Assembly: GCA_021442155.1 (NCBI GenBank)
Contig: CM038215.1
Coordinates: forward strand, 8,332,976 to 8,396,975
From: Cymbidium sinense
Taxonomy: Eukaryota > Streptophyta > Magnoliopsida > Asparagales > Orchidaceae
Reading direction: 5' to 3'
Length of the DNA: 64,000 nt
In this document: one piece after another, positions 23,901 through 35,175 of the stretch
Layout of the letters: every line of letters starts with the position of its first letter
Numbering within the stretch: position 1 is the stretch's first letter
Notes under the pieces: model-generated
The model's database searches: none
Told to the model about the DNA's origin: nothing
Seen by the model: the letters and a program-made list of their open reading frames with translations, nothing else
Program-made: the position numbers and the translations under genes

Positions 23901-24490
23901 TGAAGACCTATCATAGAGTCCTTTACATGATTAGCCATTGTAGGGTGATGCCACATCTTTAGATACTACATCATACCTCAATGTTGTAGTCACCTCAAAA
24001 GTACCCCATACATCTAAAAATAAACACCAGGCTCTCTTTCCTTGTTGAATATTGTCTCTCATCTCTTTTTTAGAGTTTGGAGATATCGATCCTCAAGTAG
24101 GAAAAAGTTCTAAACTCATAATATTGACTGATACACCTGGGTTAACTAAAACTCTAGATAGCCTGTATCTGCTAACATCCACTATAATGTAAAGAGGCAG
24201 TTGTACCCTATCATCCCTAGGAGTAAGTCTTCATCACTCAATGTAACTTCTAAGATGTCCTTTGCATGGCATTTCTCCTCTTTAGTAGTGGTTTTGGGCA
24301 TATCTCTAGATTATGTAAGGCATTGACTAGAGATTCCCTTATCTTTTGGATAAATAAGGTCATCATATATGCTTAACTTAGCTCTTTCTAAACTAGGACA
24401 TTGTAATCTATGGTCCTCCATAAGAATATCCTTGGGTGGAGCATCCTATGGAGGGGCTATCTCCTCATTGGAACCAATGACTTGCTTACC
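23901..24490 (-). pseudogene. Protease N-terminal part with active site, copy 1
   Basis: The minus strand through 24,165-24,100 reads R-L-S-R-V-L-V-N-P-G-V-S-V-N-I-M-S-L. This is the retropepsin active-site segment, normally with aspartate before P-G; here the codon at 24,141-24,143 is AAC, giving asparagine. A stop follows about 7 residues later. Upstream in sense (24,170-24,480) is the same linker that in copy 2 reads Y-D-A-L-V-L-S-K. In an active element the protease would cut Gag-Pol. With the Asp-to-Asn change, the stops and the split by unit A, it is non-functional. Confidence 0.75.
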
Positions 24491-24496
24491 CTTATC

Positions 24497-24817
24497 CTAA
24501 AGTGCTTCCCTAGGAGGTAAAACTTTGCCACTATGTAGATTGACTTCAGTGACTTCTTGGAATGATGAGCTTATGGAAAGTTCTACCTTCTCATCGAGCA
24601 TACCTACAGCTTCTCCTATGGGATCCTCAGAGTCAGTTGACTCCAAGTCACTCTCAAGAGGTGAACCTAATTGATTCAAAGAAGGATTGTCTAACTCTAA
24701 ATTAGAAAAGAAAGGATCAAAACTACAGGAGCTATTATTTTTATTTAGACTCAAAGAGCTTTCAATAAAAATAAAATAAAGCATCCAAAGACAATATATA
24801 TAAGTAGCTTTCTTCAT
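24497..24817 (-). pseudogene. Gag-Pol linker fragment, copy 1
   Basis: A 106-codon minus frame. The stretch D-S-E-D-P-I-G-E-A-V-G-M and E-V-N-L-H-S-G-K-V-L-P is the part shared with copy 2 (50,353-50,538, D-P-I-G-E-V-V-G-M and E-V-N-L-C-S-G-K-V-L-P). A short L-x-S-G-K motif is common before protease in plant gypsy elements. The first 25 residues are hydrophobic and resemble a signal peptide, but this lies mid-polyprotein and is probably incidental. Confidence 0.65.
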
Positions 24818-25465
24818 TAATTTTTCTTTGGGTGGAGGTACATGATAGAAATCAAGTAAAGTAATCAGACTAAGGGATTTAGTGCTCTTATCTATAGATA
24901 CAATGCTCCTTCTAGTATAAGAGAAGCTAATATAGGTGGTGGTAGTTGCAATGGTGGAGCAGTGGGCTCAATGTGCGACTATCAGATGCAAGTTTGGTGG
25001 TACTCTTGCTATTGGGTCATCCTCCTCAAATTATCCTTTGTAACTAGTAAACCTTCCTTGGTGTTGGAGGTTTGAGCTATTTCTGGCACTTGCAAGGAAG
25101 ACTTCTTGATCTTAGAAATGATCTTTTTAGAGGTTTGGGATAGGGAGATTTTCTATCCTTCTTTGGTCTTAAGATGACCGCAAGTATCTCCAAGGATTAC
25201 TCTAATAGAATTGGATGGTTGTGCTAATAAGTATTCCTTAGAGATAACTAGGCTCCCAACTTGTAGTTGAACTCAAGCTAGTCCTTAAAACTGATACAAT
25301 CCTCTAAGATATGGCTTAACATGCGGTGGTAGGAGTAATAGCTAGGATCATCGCTCTTGCCCATTTCCTCTGGCCTCGTATGATCTGGTAACTGAAACTC
25401 AAGTTTCTTTAATAGATTCTTAAAGATTTTCTAAACTTCCTCCTTCTTGAATGAATATGGCTTAT
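24818..25465 (-). pseudogene. Degraded gag C-terminal region, copy 1
   Basis: Lies between two recognisable gag/linker frames. Its first part (24,850-25,066) has a counterpart at 50,750-50,973; the rest was deleted from copy 2. I see no CCHC zinc knuckle. Frames are short and broken. Confidence 0.5.
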
Positions 25466-26100
25466 TTAATCTATTGGCAAGAGTAGGTGGAAAGTAACTA
25501 CCTGGTGATGGATTTGAATACCGCTACTGAGGTGGTGGAAATGGTCGTTAATGGCGATTCTGATTGGTGGTATGTTGGTGGTGGAAGAGTGGGTGGCAAA
25601 GAAGGTGAGCTCGTAGTCTCTCATGAATTTTGCTTGCTTCCTTACGTCCACTAACACAAGCTTCTTGTCAAACACCTTCTGCGGCTTGGGCCTAGATGAT
25701 TGGTTAGTAAAGGGCAAACTGTTTGGCTTCCTCTTATAGGCTAGCCTCCTTATTGATTAATTTGTAGAATGTTTTGATGGTAAAACACTTAAGCATGAAG
25801 GCGATCAGACAATAGATATTCTTGAGAAGAATCTCAATGGCATGTTGTTCAGACAGCTGTGGTTCGAATTTTATGCTTAGGTTGCGCCACCTGAGAATGT
25901 AATCAACAAAGGACTCATTGAGTTTCTGTTTCTCTGCAATGGGGTCTCCTATAGTCACCCTCTGCTAAGTGGCAGCAAACCACTTGATGAAGAGGCGCTC
26001 CAACTCGGCAAAAGTCTTCAGGCTTGTTGAAGCGGTTCGTATATCAAATGCAACACTGATTGATAGCGAAAGGTAGAAGAGGAGTGTGTTGCTACCACCA
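25466..26100 (-). pseudogene. Gag capsid-like region, copy 1
   Basis: Read on the minus strand from about 26,040: S-L-K-T-F-A-E-L-E-R-L-F-I-K-W-F-A-A-T, a stop, then G-D-P-I-A-E-K-Q-K-L-N-E-S-F-V-D-Y-I-L-R-W-R-N. An F-x-x-L-E-x-x-F-x-x-x-F stretch followed by E-S-x-x-x-Y-x-x-R-W-R is the signature of plant retrotransposon Gag (capsid domain). The frame at 25,466-25,717 is the continuation after a shift. Copy 2 lacks exactly this part. Frameshifts and stops exclude function. Confidence 0.75.
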
Positions 26101-26145
26101 GTGTTGCAACAGTCGACTCTAAAGTGTTGCAACAGCCAATAGATT
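26101..26145. repeat. Right edge of retroelement copy 1
   Basis: The 12-bp GTGTTGCAACAG occurs twice (26,101 and 26,124) just before the junction with telomere-like DNA near 26,145. GTGTTG is also the microhomology at the gag deletion of copy 2. Confidence 0.7.
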
Positions 26146-26946
26146 GATAAACCTAAAAATAAATAAAAAATAAAACTTAAACCTTAAACTAAAAAAAAAC
26201 TTAAACCTAAAATAAACATACAGTTATAGAAATAAACTAAACTAAAATAAATAAAACCTAAACCTAAACCTATAATAAAATAAACCTAAACCCTAAACTA
26301 AATAAAATAAAATAAACTAAAAATAAACCTAAACCTAAAATAAAAAAATAAAAAAATAAACCTAAAATTTAAACTAAAAAAATAAAATAAAAACCTAATC
26401 CTAATCCTAAAAATAAAAAATAAAACCTAAACCCAAAAAAATAAAATAAAAATAAAATTTAACTAAAAAATTAACGTAAACCTAAAAAATAAATAAAAAT
26501 AAAAAACCTAAACTAAAATAAAAAACTTAAAATGAATAAACTAAAATAAATAAATAAATAAAACCTAAATAAAAATAAAAATAAAAAAAACTCAAATAAA
26601 TAAAAAATAAACTAAATAAACTAAATAAACCTAAACCTACTAATTTAATTTTTTTTTAAAAAACCTAAACCCTAAATCTTAAACCCTAAACCCTAAAACT
26701 AACCCTAAACCCTAAACCCTAAACCCTAAACCCAAAAACCCTAAACTCTAAACCCTGAACCCTAAACCCTAAATCCAAAACCCTAAACCCTAAACCTTAA
26801 ACCCTAAACACTAAACCCTTAGCCCTAATACCCTAAACCCTAAACCCTAAAACCCTAAACTCTAAACCCTAAACCCTAAACCCTAAAACCTACAACCTAA
26901 TCCATAAACCCCATACAAACCCTAAACTAACCATACGCTAAACCCC
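26146..26946. repeat. Telomere-like array T2, segment 1
   Basis: AAATAAA/CCTAAA-rich DNA to 26,630, a degenerate anchor (CCTACTAATTTAATTTT) at 26,635-26,655, then well-kept CCCTAAA runs (26,690-26,900). This is among the cleanest telomere motif in the window. Confidence 0.9.
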
Positions 26947-27400
26947 AGAATGGGTGAGAACCTTGGTGGCGGGGAACATCACCATCAATTAGGCTGGGTC
27001 TTGATCGGTGGAGGCGTTGATTATCCATGGTGGTGGGAGATTTGGAGGTGGTGAATATGGAGGTGGTGGTTGGAGCGATGGTGGTTATGGAGAGGAGAGG
27101 AGTGGCGAGTTACCCACGGTGGTGTGAAGGAGAGATCGGATATATGATAGTGGATCCTGCTACTCGAGAGGTAGGGGTTGGTTCTGATGGAAATTGAAGA
27201 ACGACTGATCTGATCTGCTACTTATGGAACTATCTTTATAGTAGAGACGGTTCTACTTATTATAGGGTTATTATTTGCTCTATGGGTGCTCATTTTTTGT
27301 CTATGTTATCACTTGTGCCTTAGAAAACATGGGGTGCTACTTGGTTGATGAAATTGAAAAGAAGAAATGTTGAATCTGAATTTGTTCTCTGTTAAAAAAA
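26947..27400 (+). pseudogene. GRP remnant 2
   Basis: It begins at the same truncation point as remnant 1 (GAATGGGTGAGAACC, from N-G-x-N-L-D/G-G). Gly-rich codons follow (GGTGGTGGT-type), but frameshifts and a W-to-stop near the C-terminus (GATGGAAATTGA) break it. The 3'-UTR-like part (27,190-27,390) matches remnants 3-5 and ends GTTCTCTGTTAAAAAAAA directly followed by CCTTAAACCC. The RRM core is absent. Spacing to remnant 3 is about 830 bp, and their 3' flanks in the array also match, so 2 and 3 are a tandem pair. Confidence 0.85.
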
Positions 27401-27778
27401 ACCTTAAACCCTAAACTAAAACTTAAACCCTAAACCTAAAATGTAAACCATAAACCCTAAACCCTAAACCCTAAACCCTAAGCCCTAAACCCTAAACCAT
27501 AAACCTTAAACCCAAACAATAAAATCCTAATCCCCATACCTTAAAACCCACAACCCTAAATCCAAATCCTAAACCCTAAAACTAACCCTAACCCCTAAAC
27601 CTACAACCTTAAACCCTAAACCCTAAACTGAAAAACCAAAACTTTAAACCCTAAACCCTAAACCCTAAACCCTTAGCCCTAAAACCCTAAACCCTAAACC
27701 CTAAACCCTAAACCATAAACCCTAAACCCTAAACCCCAAACCCTAAACCCTAAAATAACCTAAACCCTAAACCCTAAA
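27401..27778. repeat. Telomere-like array T2, segment 2
   Basis: CCCTAAA runs with few AAATAAA tracts. The first ~60 bp (CCTTAAACCCTAAACTAAAAC...) repeat after GRP remnant 3. Confidence 0.9.
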
Positions 27779-28246
27779 AATGGGCATAACCATGATGGCA
27801 GGAACATCACCGTCAACTAGGCTGATCTCTGGTAGGCAAGCGGCGGTGATTATCACAGTGGTTGTGGGCGATCTGGAGGTGTTGGTGAATATGGAGGTGG
27901 TTGTTTGAGCAGTGGTGGTTATGGAGGTGAGAGGAGTGGCGAAAATTACTGCCGTGGTGGTCGCAGAAAGAGAGATTGGGGATATGATAGCGGATCCTGC
28001 TAATCAAGAGGCAGGGGTTGGTTCTGATGGAAACTAAAGAAACTGAAGAATGACCGATCTGATCTGCTACTTATGGAACTATCTTTACAGTAGAGACAGT
28101 TCTATTTATCATAGGGTTATTATTTGCTCTGTGGGTGCTCATTTTTTATCTATGTTGTCGCTTGTGTCTTAGAAAACTTGAGGTGCTACTTGGTTGATGA
28201 AATTGAAAAGAAGAAATGTTGAATCTGAATTTGTTCTCTGTTAACA
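27779..28246 (+). pseudogene. GRP remnant 3
   Basis: N-G-H-N-H-D-G-R-N-I-T-V-N can be read from 27,780 (consensus N-G-Q-N-L-D-G-R-N-I-T-V-N, the last RRM strand), followed by a stop and a frameshifted Gly/Tyr/Ser-rich tail. The end GATGGAAACTAAAGAAAC has the Trp codon of the normal D-G-N-W-R-N terminus replaced by a stop. The 3'-UTR-like segment is nearly the same as in remnant 2. The minus frame at 27,813-28,007 is a shadow. It is a pseudogene truncated at the same 5' point as the others. Confidence 0.85.
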
Positions 28247-28499
28247 AAAAACCTTAAACCTAAACTAAAACTTAAACCCTAAGCCTAAAATGTAAACCAT
28301 AAACCATAAACCCTAAACCCTAAACCCTAAACCATAAACCCTAAACCCTAAAACCTAAACCATAAAACCCTCAACCCCAAACCCTCAACCCTAAACCCTA
28401 AACCCTAAACCCTAAACCCTAAACTGTAAACCCTAAACTAACCCTAAACCCTAAACTAACCTTAAACCGTAACCCTAATTTGTAAACCCTAAACCTGGA
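28247..28499. repeat. Telomere-like array T2, segment 3
   Basis: CCCTAAA runs ending in AACCTGGAATAAAG at the join to an orphan module L piece. Near 37,500 the same join reads AACCTTGAATAAAG, so the junction itself is duplicated. Confidence 0.85.
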
Positions 28500-28918
28500 A
28501 TAAAGATGTCATTAGGAGTAGATCTAAAGATTAACCTAATCCTAACATAGTTATGGTAGCTAAAGAAAATATCCTCAAGAGACTTTCCCTTGACTTTTAG
28601 AGATTTGAATACCCTAAACCCTAACCTTAAATCATAATATAATACCATATATCATAGTATAATGTAGCATCATCTATTTGAGCATGTAGTGATGTGTTTT
28701 GGATGTTATAAGATGTTTTGAAAAGTTTTAGTATATTATGGCATTATGCTCTATAGTCTATAATAATATAAATCTAAAAATATTGATTTAATAAATGAGA
28801 TGATGAAATTTGTAAAATTTGAAGTGGGAATTAGGTTGTAGTACCAAAGGTGTGCTATGCCACTTGTTGTCTAAAAAGTAAGATTTTATGTTCAAAGTAA
28901 ATATTATATGTTGTAGCT
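28500..28918 (-). mobile_element. Orphan fragment of module L (3' edge of the retroelement)
   Basis: Matches 37,508-37,925 almost base for base (TAAAGATGTCATTAGGAGTA through TATTATATGTTGTAGC). It stops abruptly at 28,918, where telomere-like DNA resumes. It contains only the outermost ~420 bp of the element's 3' side and has no coding frame. Confidence 0.85.
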
Positions 28919-31019
28919 AAACCTAAACCAAAATAAAAATAAAATAAAATAAAATAAAAATCTAAACTAAAACTTAAACCAAAACCTAAACCTAAAAATG
29001 AAATAAAATTAAAATAAAAAATAAACTAAAATAAAAGAAATAATAACCTAAACTAAACTAAAAAATAAAATAAACCTAAGAATAAAAAACTTAAATAAAA
29101 TAAAAACTAAATGTAAAATAATATTAAAATAAAACTAAAATAAAATAAAATAAAAACTAAATAATAACCTAAACCTAAAAAATAAACCAAAAAATAAATA
29201 AAAAATAAAGCCTATACCGTAAACTACAAAAAACCTAAACCTAAAATAAATAGAAAATAAATAAAATAAAATAAACTTAAACCTAAACTAAAATAAACTA
29301 AACTAAATTAAACAAAACCTAAACCTAAACCTAAGATAAACTAAACCTAAACCAAAATATAAACTAAATAAAATAAAATAAACTAAAAAGTAACCTAAAT
29401 CTAAACTAAAAAATAAAACCTAAAAATAAACTATAATAAAGCCTAAACCTTAACCTAAAAAAAATAAAAAAACCTAAACCTAAACCAAAATAAAAATAAA
29501 ACCTAAACCTAAATAAAATAGAAATAAACTCAACTAAAAGTAAAACTAAACCTAAACCTACTAAAAAATAAAATAAAATACCTAAATAAAATAAATCTAA
29601 GATAAATAAAACCCAAACCCTGACCCTAAACCTATAATCCTAAATCCTAAACCCTAAACCCTAAACCCTAAACCCTAAACCATAAACCCTGACCATCACC
29701 TAAAACCATAAACCCAACACACAACCTAACCTAAACCTAAAACCCAAACCCTAAAAAATACCTAAACCTATCAAGTAAATAAACCTAAAAATAAATAAAT
29801 GTAAATAAATAAAATGGTAAAAAAAAAAAAACCTAAACTAAAACCTAAAGCTAAACCTAAACCTTAAACTAAAGCTAAACTTAAAAAGAAAACAAAATAA
29901 ATAAAATAAATGGTAAACTAAAATAAAATAAATACAAACCTTAACTAAACTAAAAAATAAAATAAACATAAAAATAATAACCTAAATAAATAAAACTAAA
30001 GCATTAAAATTAAAATAAAATAAACCCAAAATAAAATAAAATAAAATTAATTCAAATCCTAAACCTAAAATAAACCTAAAATAAAACCTAAACTTAAAAG
30101 AAATAAAACCTAAACCTAAAATAAAAAAAATAAAATAAACCTAAACCTAAACTAAAATAAATAAAATAAAACCTAAAATAAACTAAACCTAAACCCTATT
30201 AAAAAATAAAATAAACTAAAATAAACCTAAACCTAAATAATACCTAAAATAAACCTAAAACCTAAACCTAAAAAAATAAAAAAAACTAAAACTAAACCTA
30301 AAATATAAAATAAAACCTAAACCTAAAAATAAAATAAAATAAAACCAAACCAACCTAAACATAAACTAAAATAAATAAATAAACTAAAAAAACTAAATAA
30401 ATAAAATAAAATAAACCCATATAAAATAAAAATAAACCAAAACCCTAAACTTAAACTAAGTAAAACCTAAAACTAAACCTAAACCTAAAAATAAAATAAA
30501 ATAAATTAATAAAAATAAACTAAAATAAAATAAGTTATAAAAACTAAAGTAAAATAATAAAATAAACCAAAGAATAAAAAACCTAAATAAAATAAAAGCT
30601 AAATGTAAAATAAAAATAAAATAAAATTAAAATAATCCTAAAATAAAGGCTAAATAACAACCTAAACCTAAAAAATAAACCTAAAAATAAAACCAAAACC
30701 ATAAACTAAAAAAAACTTAACCTAAAATAAAAATAAAATAAACAAAATAAAATAAACCTAAACCTAAACAAAATTGAACAAAACCTAAACCTAAAGTAAA
30801 TAAAATAGAATAACCTAAAAATAAACCTAAACCTAAACTAAAAAATAAAACATAAAACCTAAAAAATAAAATATAAACCTAAACCTAAAAATAAAAAATT
30901 AAACCTAAACCTAAAAAATAAAATAAAAATAAAAATCAACTAAAAATAAACTAAAATAAACCTAAACCTAAAAAATAAATTAAATAAAAAACTTAATCTA
31001 AAATAAATAAACTAAAATA
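28919..31019. repeat. Telomere-like array T2, segment 4 (AT-rich)
   Basis: Long AAATAAA/CCTAAA-rich tracts; a CCCTAAA-rich patch at 29,605-29,760. From about 29,900 it is part of the 2.25-kb higher-order repeat (30,021 pairs with 32,231; 30,551 with 32,807). No gene is visible. Confidence 0.85.
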
Positions 31020-31210
31020 AAAACTAACCCTAATGAGCTCTCCCCAAAATCCTAAATCCTACCCTCACCTTAAATCTAAACCACACTTACCACTGCGATC
31101 CTAAATCCAACCCTGTGCCCTAAACTGATAACCACGGCCCTAAACCTAAACTGCAGACCACTGGGCCAAACCCTGGGCCCTAAACCCAGGCCCTAAACCC
31201 TAAACCACCT
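31020..31210. repeat. GC-rich island 1 in telomere-like DNA
   Basis: Phrases such as CACTGGGCCAAACCC and CCCTGGGCCCTAAACC: telomere motif with CCCTGG-type variants. Not coding. Confidence 0.7.
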
Positions 31211-34200
31211 AAATAACCTAGCACTAACACAAAACCTTAAAATAAATAAAAAATAAATAAATAAGCCAAATTATAAAATAAAATAAACCTAAACCTAAAC
31301 TAACCCTAAAATAAAAATAAAAAAATAAACTAAACTAAAATAAATAAAATCTAAAATAAAATAAACCTAAAATAAAACCTAAAGAAAATAAAAATTAAAC
31401 ATAAAATAAAAATAAAAAAACATAAATAAAATAAAATAAAAACTAAATAAAAACCTAAACGTAAAAAATTAAACCTGAACCCTAAATTAAAAAAAACCTA
31501 AACCTTAATTAAACAAAATAAAGCTAAATCTAAACCTAAACTAAAATAAACTAAACTAAAATAATTAAAACCTAAAATAAACTAAAACTTAACCCTAAAG
31601 TTAATAAAATAAAATAAACTAAAAAGAAATAAAAACCTAAACTTAAAAATGTAACATAAAAATAAACCTAAAATCTAAGCCTAAAAAAATAAAATGAAAA
31701 CCTTAACCTAAACATAAAAATAAAAAATAAAACCTAACCTAAAAAATAAAATAAAAATAAAAATAAACTAAAAAATAATCATAAACCTAAACCAAAACCT
31801 AAAAATAAAACTAAAATGAAAAACTAAAACAAAAATAAATAAACCTCAAATAAATAAATAAAACTAAATAAAATTAAAATTAAGCCTAAATAAAAATAAA
31901 TAATTAAATAAATTAAAATAAATAAAAAATAGACTAAATAAAGCTAAACCTACTCGTTTCGTTAAAATAAATAAAAATACTAAACCTTAAACCCTAAATC
32001 TTAAACCCTAAACCCAACTATCCTAAATTCTGAGCCAAACCCAAACCCTAAACAAACCCTAAACCCTAAACCACAAAATAAACCCTAACCCTAACCCTAA
32101 CCCTAACCCTAAATCATAAAAAACCCTAATCCATAAACCCTAAAGCATAAACCTAAACCTAATTAAACTAAAAATAAAATAAAAAATAAAACCTAAATAA
32201 AATAAAACTAAACATAAAATAAAAGTAAAATAAACCCAAAATAAAATAAAATAAAATTAATTCAAATCCTAAACCTAAAATAAACCTAAAATAAACATAA
32301 AATAAATAAACCAAAAAAATAAATAAAATAAACCTCTAAACTAAAATAAATAAAATCAAAACATAACTTAAAATAAACTAAACCTAAACCCTAAATTAAA
32401 AAAAAATAAACTAAAACCTAAACCTAAACTAAAAATAATTCCGAAAAATAAACCTAAAACCTAAAAATAAAATAAAACTAAAACTAAACCTAAAATAAAA
32501 ATTAAAATCTAAACCTAAAAAATAAAATAAAATAAAACTAAAACCAAAACCTAAAAGATAAACTAAAATAAAAAATAAAAAAACTAAACTAAATAAAATA
32601 AAAATAAACCTAAATAAAATAAAATAAACCAAAACCTAAACTTAAACTAAGTAAAATTAAAAATAAAATAAATAAAAACCTAAACCTAAATAAAATATAT
32701 AAATAAAATAAAAACCAAACCTAAACTAAAACCTAAATCTAAACCTAAACCTAAAAAATAAAATAAAATAAACTAAAATAAAATAAATAATAAACAAAAC
32801 TAATGTAAAATAATAAAATAAACCAAAGAATAAAAAACCTAAATAAAATAAAAGCTAAACATAAAATAAAAATAAAATAAAATTAAAATAAACCTAAAAT
32901 AAAGACTAAGTAACAACCTAAACCTAAAAAATAAACATAAAAATAAAACCAAAACCATAAACGAAAAAAAACCTTAACCTAAAATAAAAATAAAATAAAC
33001 AAAATAAAATAAACCTAAACATAAACAAAAAGAAACTAAACCTAAACCTAAAGTAAATAAAATAAATAAATAAACCTAAACCTAAACTAAAAAATAAAAC
33101 CTAAAACTTAAAAAATAAAATAAAACCTAAACCTAAAAATAAAAAAATAAAACCTAAAACCAAAAAAAATAATAAAATAAAACTCAACTAAAAAACTAAA
33201 ATAAACCTAACCCTAAAAAATAAATAAAATAAAAACTTAATCTAAAATAAATAAACCTAAAATAAAAAAACCTAACCCTAAACCTGAGCTCTAAACCCAA
33301 ATCTCTCCATAAACCTAAACCCACATCTAAAATCCTAAAACCCTAAACCCTGACCTCATATGACCCCTACCAGACCCTAAACCTAAATCCTAAACCCTAA
33401 AAATGCAAACCCTGGACCCTAAACACTGAGCTTAAAAAACCTAAACTAAATAAACCCAAAATAAAATAAATAAATAAGCTAAACCTAAATAATAAAAAAT
33501 AATAAAATAAAAGCTAAACTAAAACCAAACTAACCCTAAAAAAATAAAATAAAAAAAATATAATCTAAACTAAAGTAAAATAAATAAAAATCTTAACTAA
33601 ACAAAAAATAAAATAAACCTAAAAATAAAAAATGTAAAGAAAATAAAAATTGAACATAAAATAAAAAATAAAAAACCTAAAAAACCTAAAATAAAAACTA
33701 AATAAAAACATAACCGTAAAAAATAAAACTTGAACCCTAAATTAAAAAAAAACTAAACCTAAATTAAAGAAAATAAACCTAAATCTAAACCTAAACTAAA
33801 ATAAGCTAAACTAAAATAATTAAAACCTAAAATAAACTAAACTAAAGTTAATATAAAAAAGAACTAAAAATAAATAAAAACCTAATCTAAAAAATGAAAC
33901 ATAAAAATAAACCTAAAATAAAAACCTAAAATCTAAACCTAAAAAAATAAAATGAAAGCCTTAACCTAAACCTAAAAATAAAAAATAAAACCTAAACCTA
34001 AAAAATAAAATAAAAATAAAAATAAACTAAAAAATAATCATAAACCTAAAAAAAGAACTAAAAAATGAAAAAATAAAACTAATAAATAAATAAAAAATAA
34101 AACAAAATAAATTAAACTAAATAAAAATAAAAAATAAAATAAGTTAAAAATAAATAAAATAGATTAAATAAACCTAAACTTAATTTCAAGTTAAAATAAA

Positions 34201-34219
34201 TAAAAAAAACTAAACCTTA
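31211..34219. repeat. Telomere-like array T2, segment 5
   Basis: AAATAAA-rich DNA with a CCCTAAA patch at 31,980-32,160, which includes about five perfect CCCTAA hexamers (32,082-32,112), and a mildly GC-rich patch at 33,285-33,425. Frames such as 32,429-32,632 (Phe/Tyr/Leu-rich) are shadows of AAATAAA. Confidence 0.85.
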
Positions 34220-34510
34220 CCCATATCTTAAACCCAAACCCTAACCTAACAACTAAACCCAAACCTAAAACAAACTACTCCCAAACCCTAAAGCTAAACC
34301 CTGATCTGACCACTCTAACCACTCCTCCTCTAAACTAACCTGATCCATAAACCTCCTTAGGCATACCCTAAACCCTTGTCCCACTTAACTGACCCTGTGC
34401 CTGGCCCTCACTCTTGAACTAAAGCCTAGCTGGGCCCTGAGCCACTGGGCCACTGACCTGACCAAAACCACAACCATAGGCCTAAACCTCCTAAACTTAA
34501 ACCTCTGGGC
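34220..34510. repeat. GC-rich island 2
   Basis: CTGGGCC, CCACTGACCTGACC and similar words mixed with CTAAACC. It starts where the 2.25-kb unit would place CCCTAAA-rich DNA. Confidence 0.7.
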
Positions 34511-35175
34511 TAAACCTAAATAAATAAAAAATAATAAAGATAAGATAAAACCTAAACTAATAATAAAATAAAATAATACTACTAAAATTAAAATCCTAAA
34601 ATATAAATAAAACTAAACTCCTAAAAAACCTAAATACCTAAAAATATAAAAAAACAAACCTAAAATAAAAAAAAAATGAAATAAAATAAAATAAATGTAA
34701 ACCTAAACTAAAATAAACTAACTAAAATAAAATAAAAAAACTAAACTAAAACCTAAACCTAAACTAAATAAAATAAAATAAATTAAAAAACAACATAAAC
34801 CTAAATTAAAAAATAAAACCTCAAAACATACCTAAAACCTATACCTAAAAAAATAAAATAAAAACCTAAACCTAAACCTAAATATAAAAAATAAAACTTA
34901 AACCTCAAAATTAAATTAAAAAGAAAACTCAACTAAAAAATAAACCTAAACCTAAAAAATAAATAAAAAAACCTAAATTATAATAAATAAACCTAAAATA
35001 AAAAAAACTAAACTAAATAAAAATAAAAAATAAACCTAAACAAAAAAAATTCAAATAAGTAAAAAATAAACTAACTAAACTACAACCGTAAACCCTAAAC
35101 CCCAAACCCTAAACCCTAAACCCTAAACCCTAAACTAACCTAAAAACCTAAGACATAAACTAACCCTAAACCCTA
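34511..35175. repeat. Telomere-like array T2, segment 6
   Basis: AAATAAA-rich to about 35,080, then regular CCCTAAA (35,090-35,170) up to GRP remnant 4. Confidence 0.85.

Larger units (their letters stand above)
6246..26145 (-). mobile_element. Degenerate Ty3/gypsy retroelement copy 1 (composite, no LTR pair)
   Basis: On the minus strand the order is gag (about 26.1-25.4 kb), linker and protease N-part (24.8-24.0 kb), unit A, protease C-part (16.9 kb), RT, RNase H, integrase (9.4 kb), then a long 3' non-coding module. This order (integrase last) is diagnostic of Ty3/gypsy. The long 3' non-coding stretch and the absence of a visible chromodomain after integrase fit a non-chromovirus (Tat/Ogre-like) lineage, but that assignment is uncertain. 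Both ends abut telomere-like arrays and I find no flanking LTRs or target duplication. Stops, frameshifts, a solo LTR and unit A make it inactive. Confidence 0.85.
29900..34400. repeat. Two ~2.25-kb higher-order repeat units
   Basis: Matching landmarks at constant offset: 30,021/32,231 (AAACCCAAAATAAAATAAAA then TTAATTCAAATCC), 30,551/32,807 (AAATAAACCAAAGAATAAAA), 31,036/33,286 (GAGCTCT), 31,774/34,033 (AATAATCATAAACC). Offsets are 2,210-2,259 bp, and complex detail is kept inside low-complexity DNA. Confidence 0.8.

Noticed and set aside
24743..24817. Signal-peptide-like hydrophobic start of the 24,497-24,817 frame
   Set aside because: It lies in the middle of a degraded polyprotein linker and is not shared with copy 2.
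6246..26145. LTR pair flanking retroelement copy 1
   Set aside because: The two sides (module L and the gag edge) show no similarity; both end in telomere-like DNA, so no LTR pair is called.
26690..26900. Possible true chromosome end
   Set aside because: The runs are short, variant-rich and followed by more than 37 kb of other DNA; interstitial, not terminal.
32082..32112. Vertebrate-type CCCTAA hexamers
   Set aside because: Only about five units within CCCTAAA DNA; probably local slippage, not evidence of a telomere-type switch.
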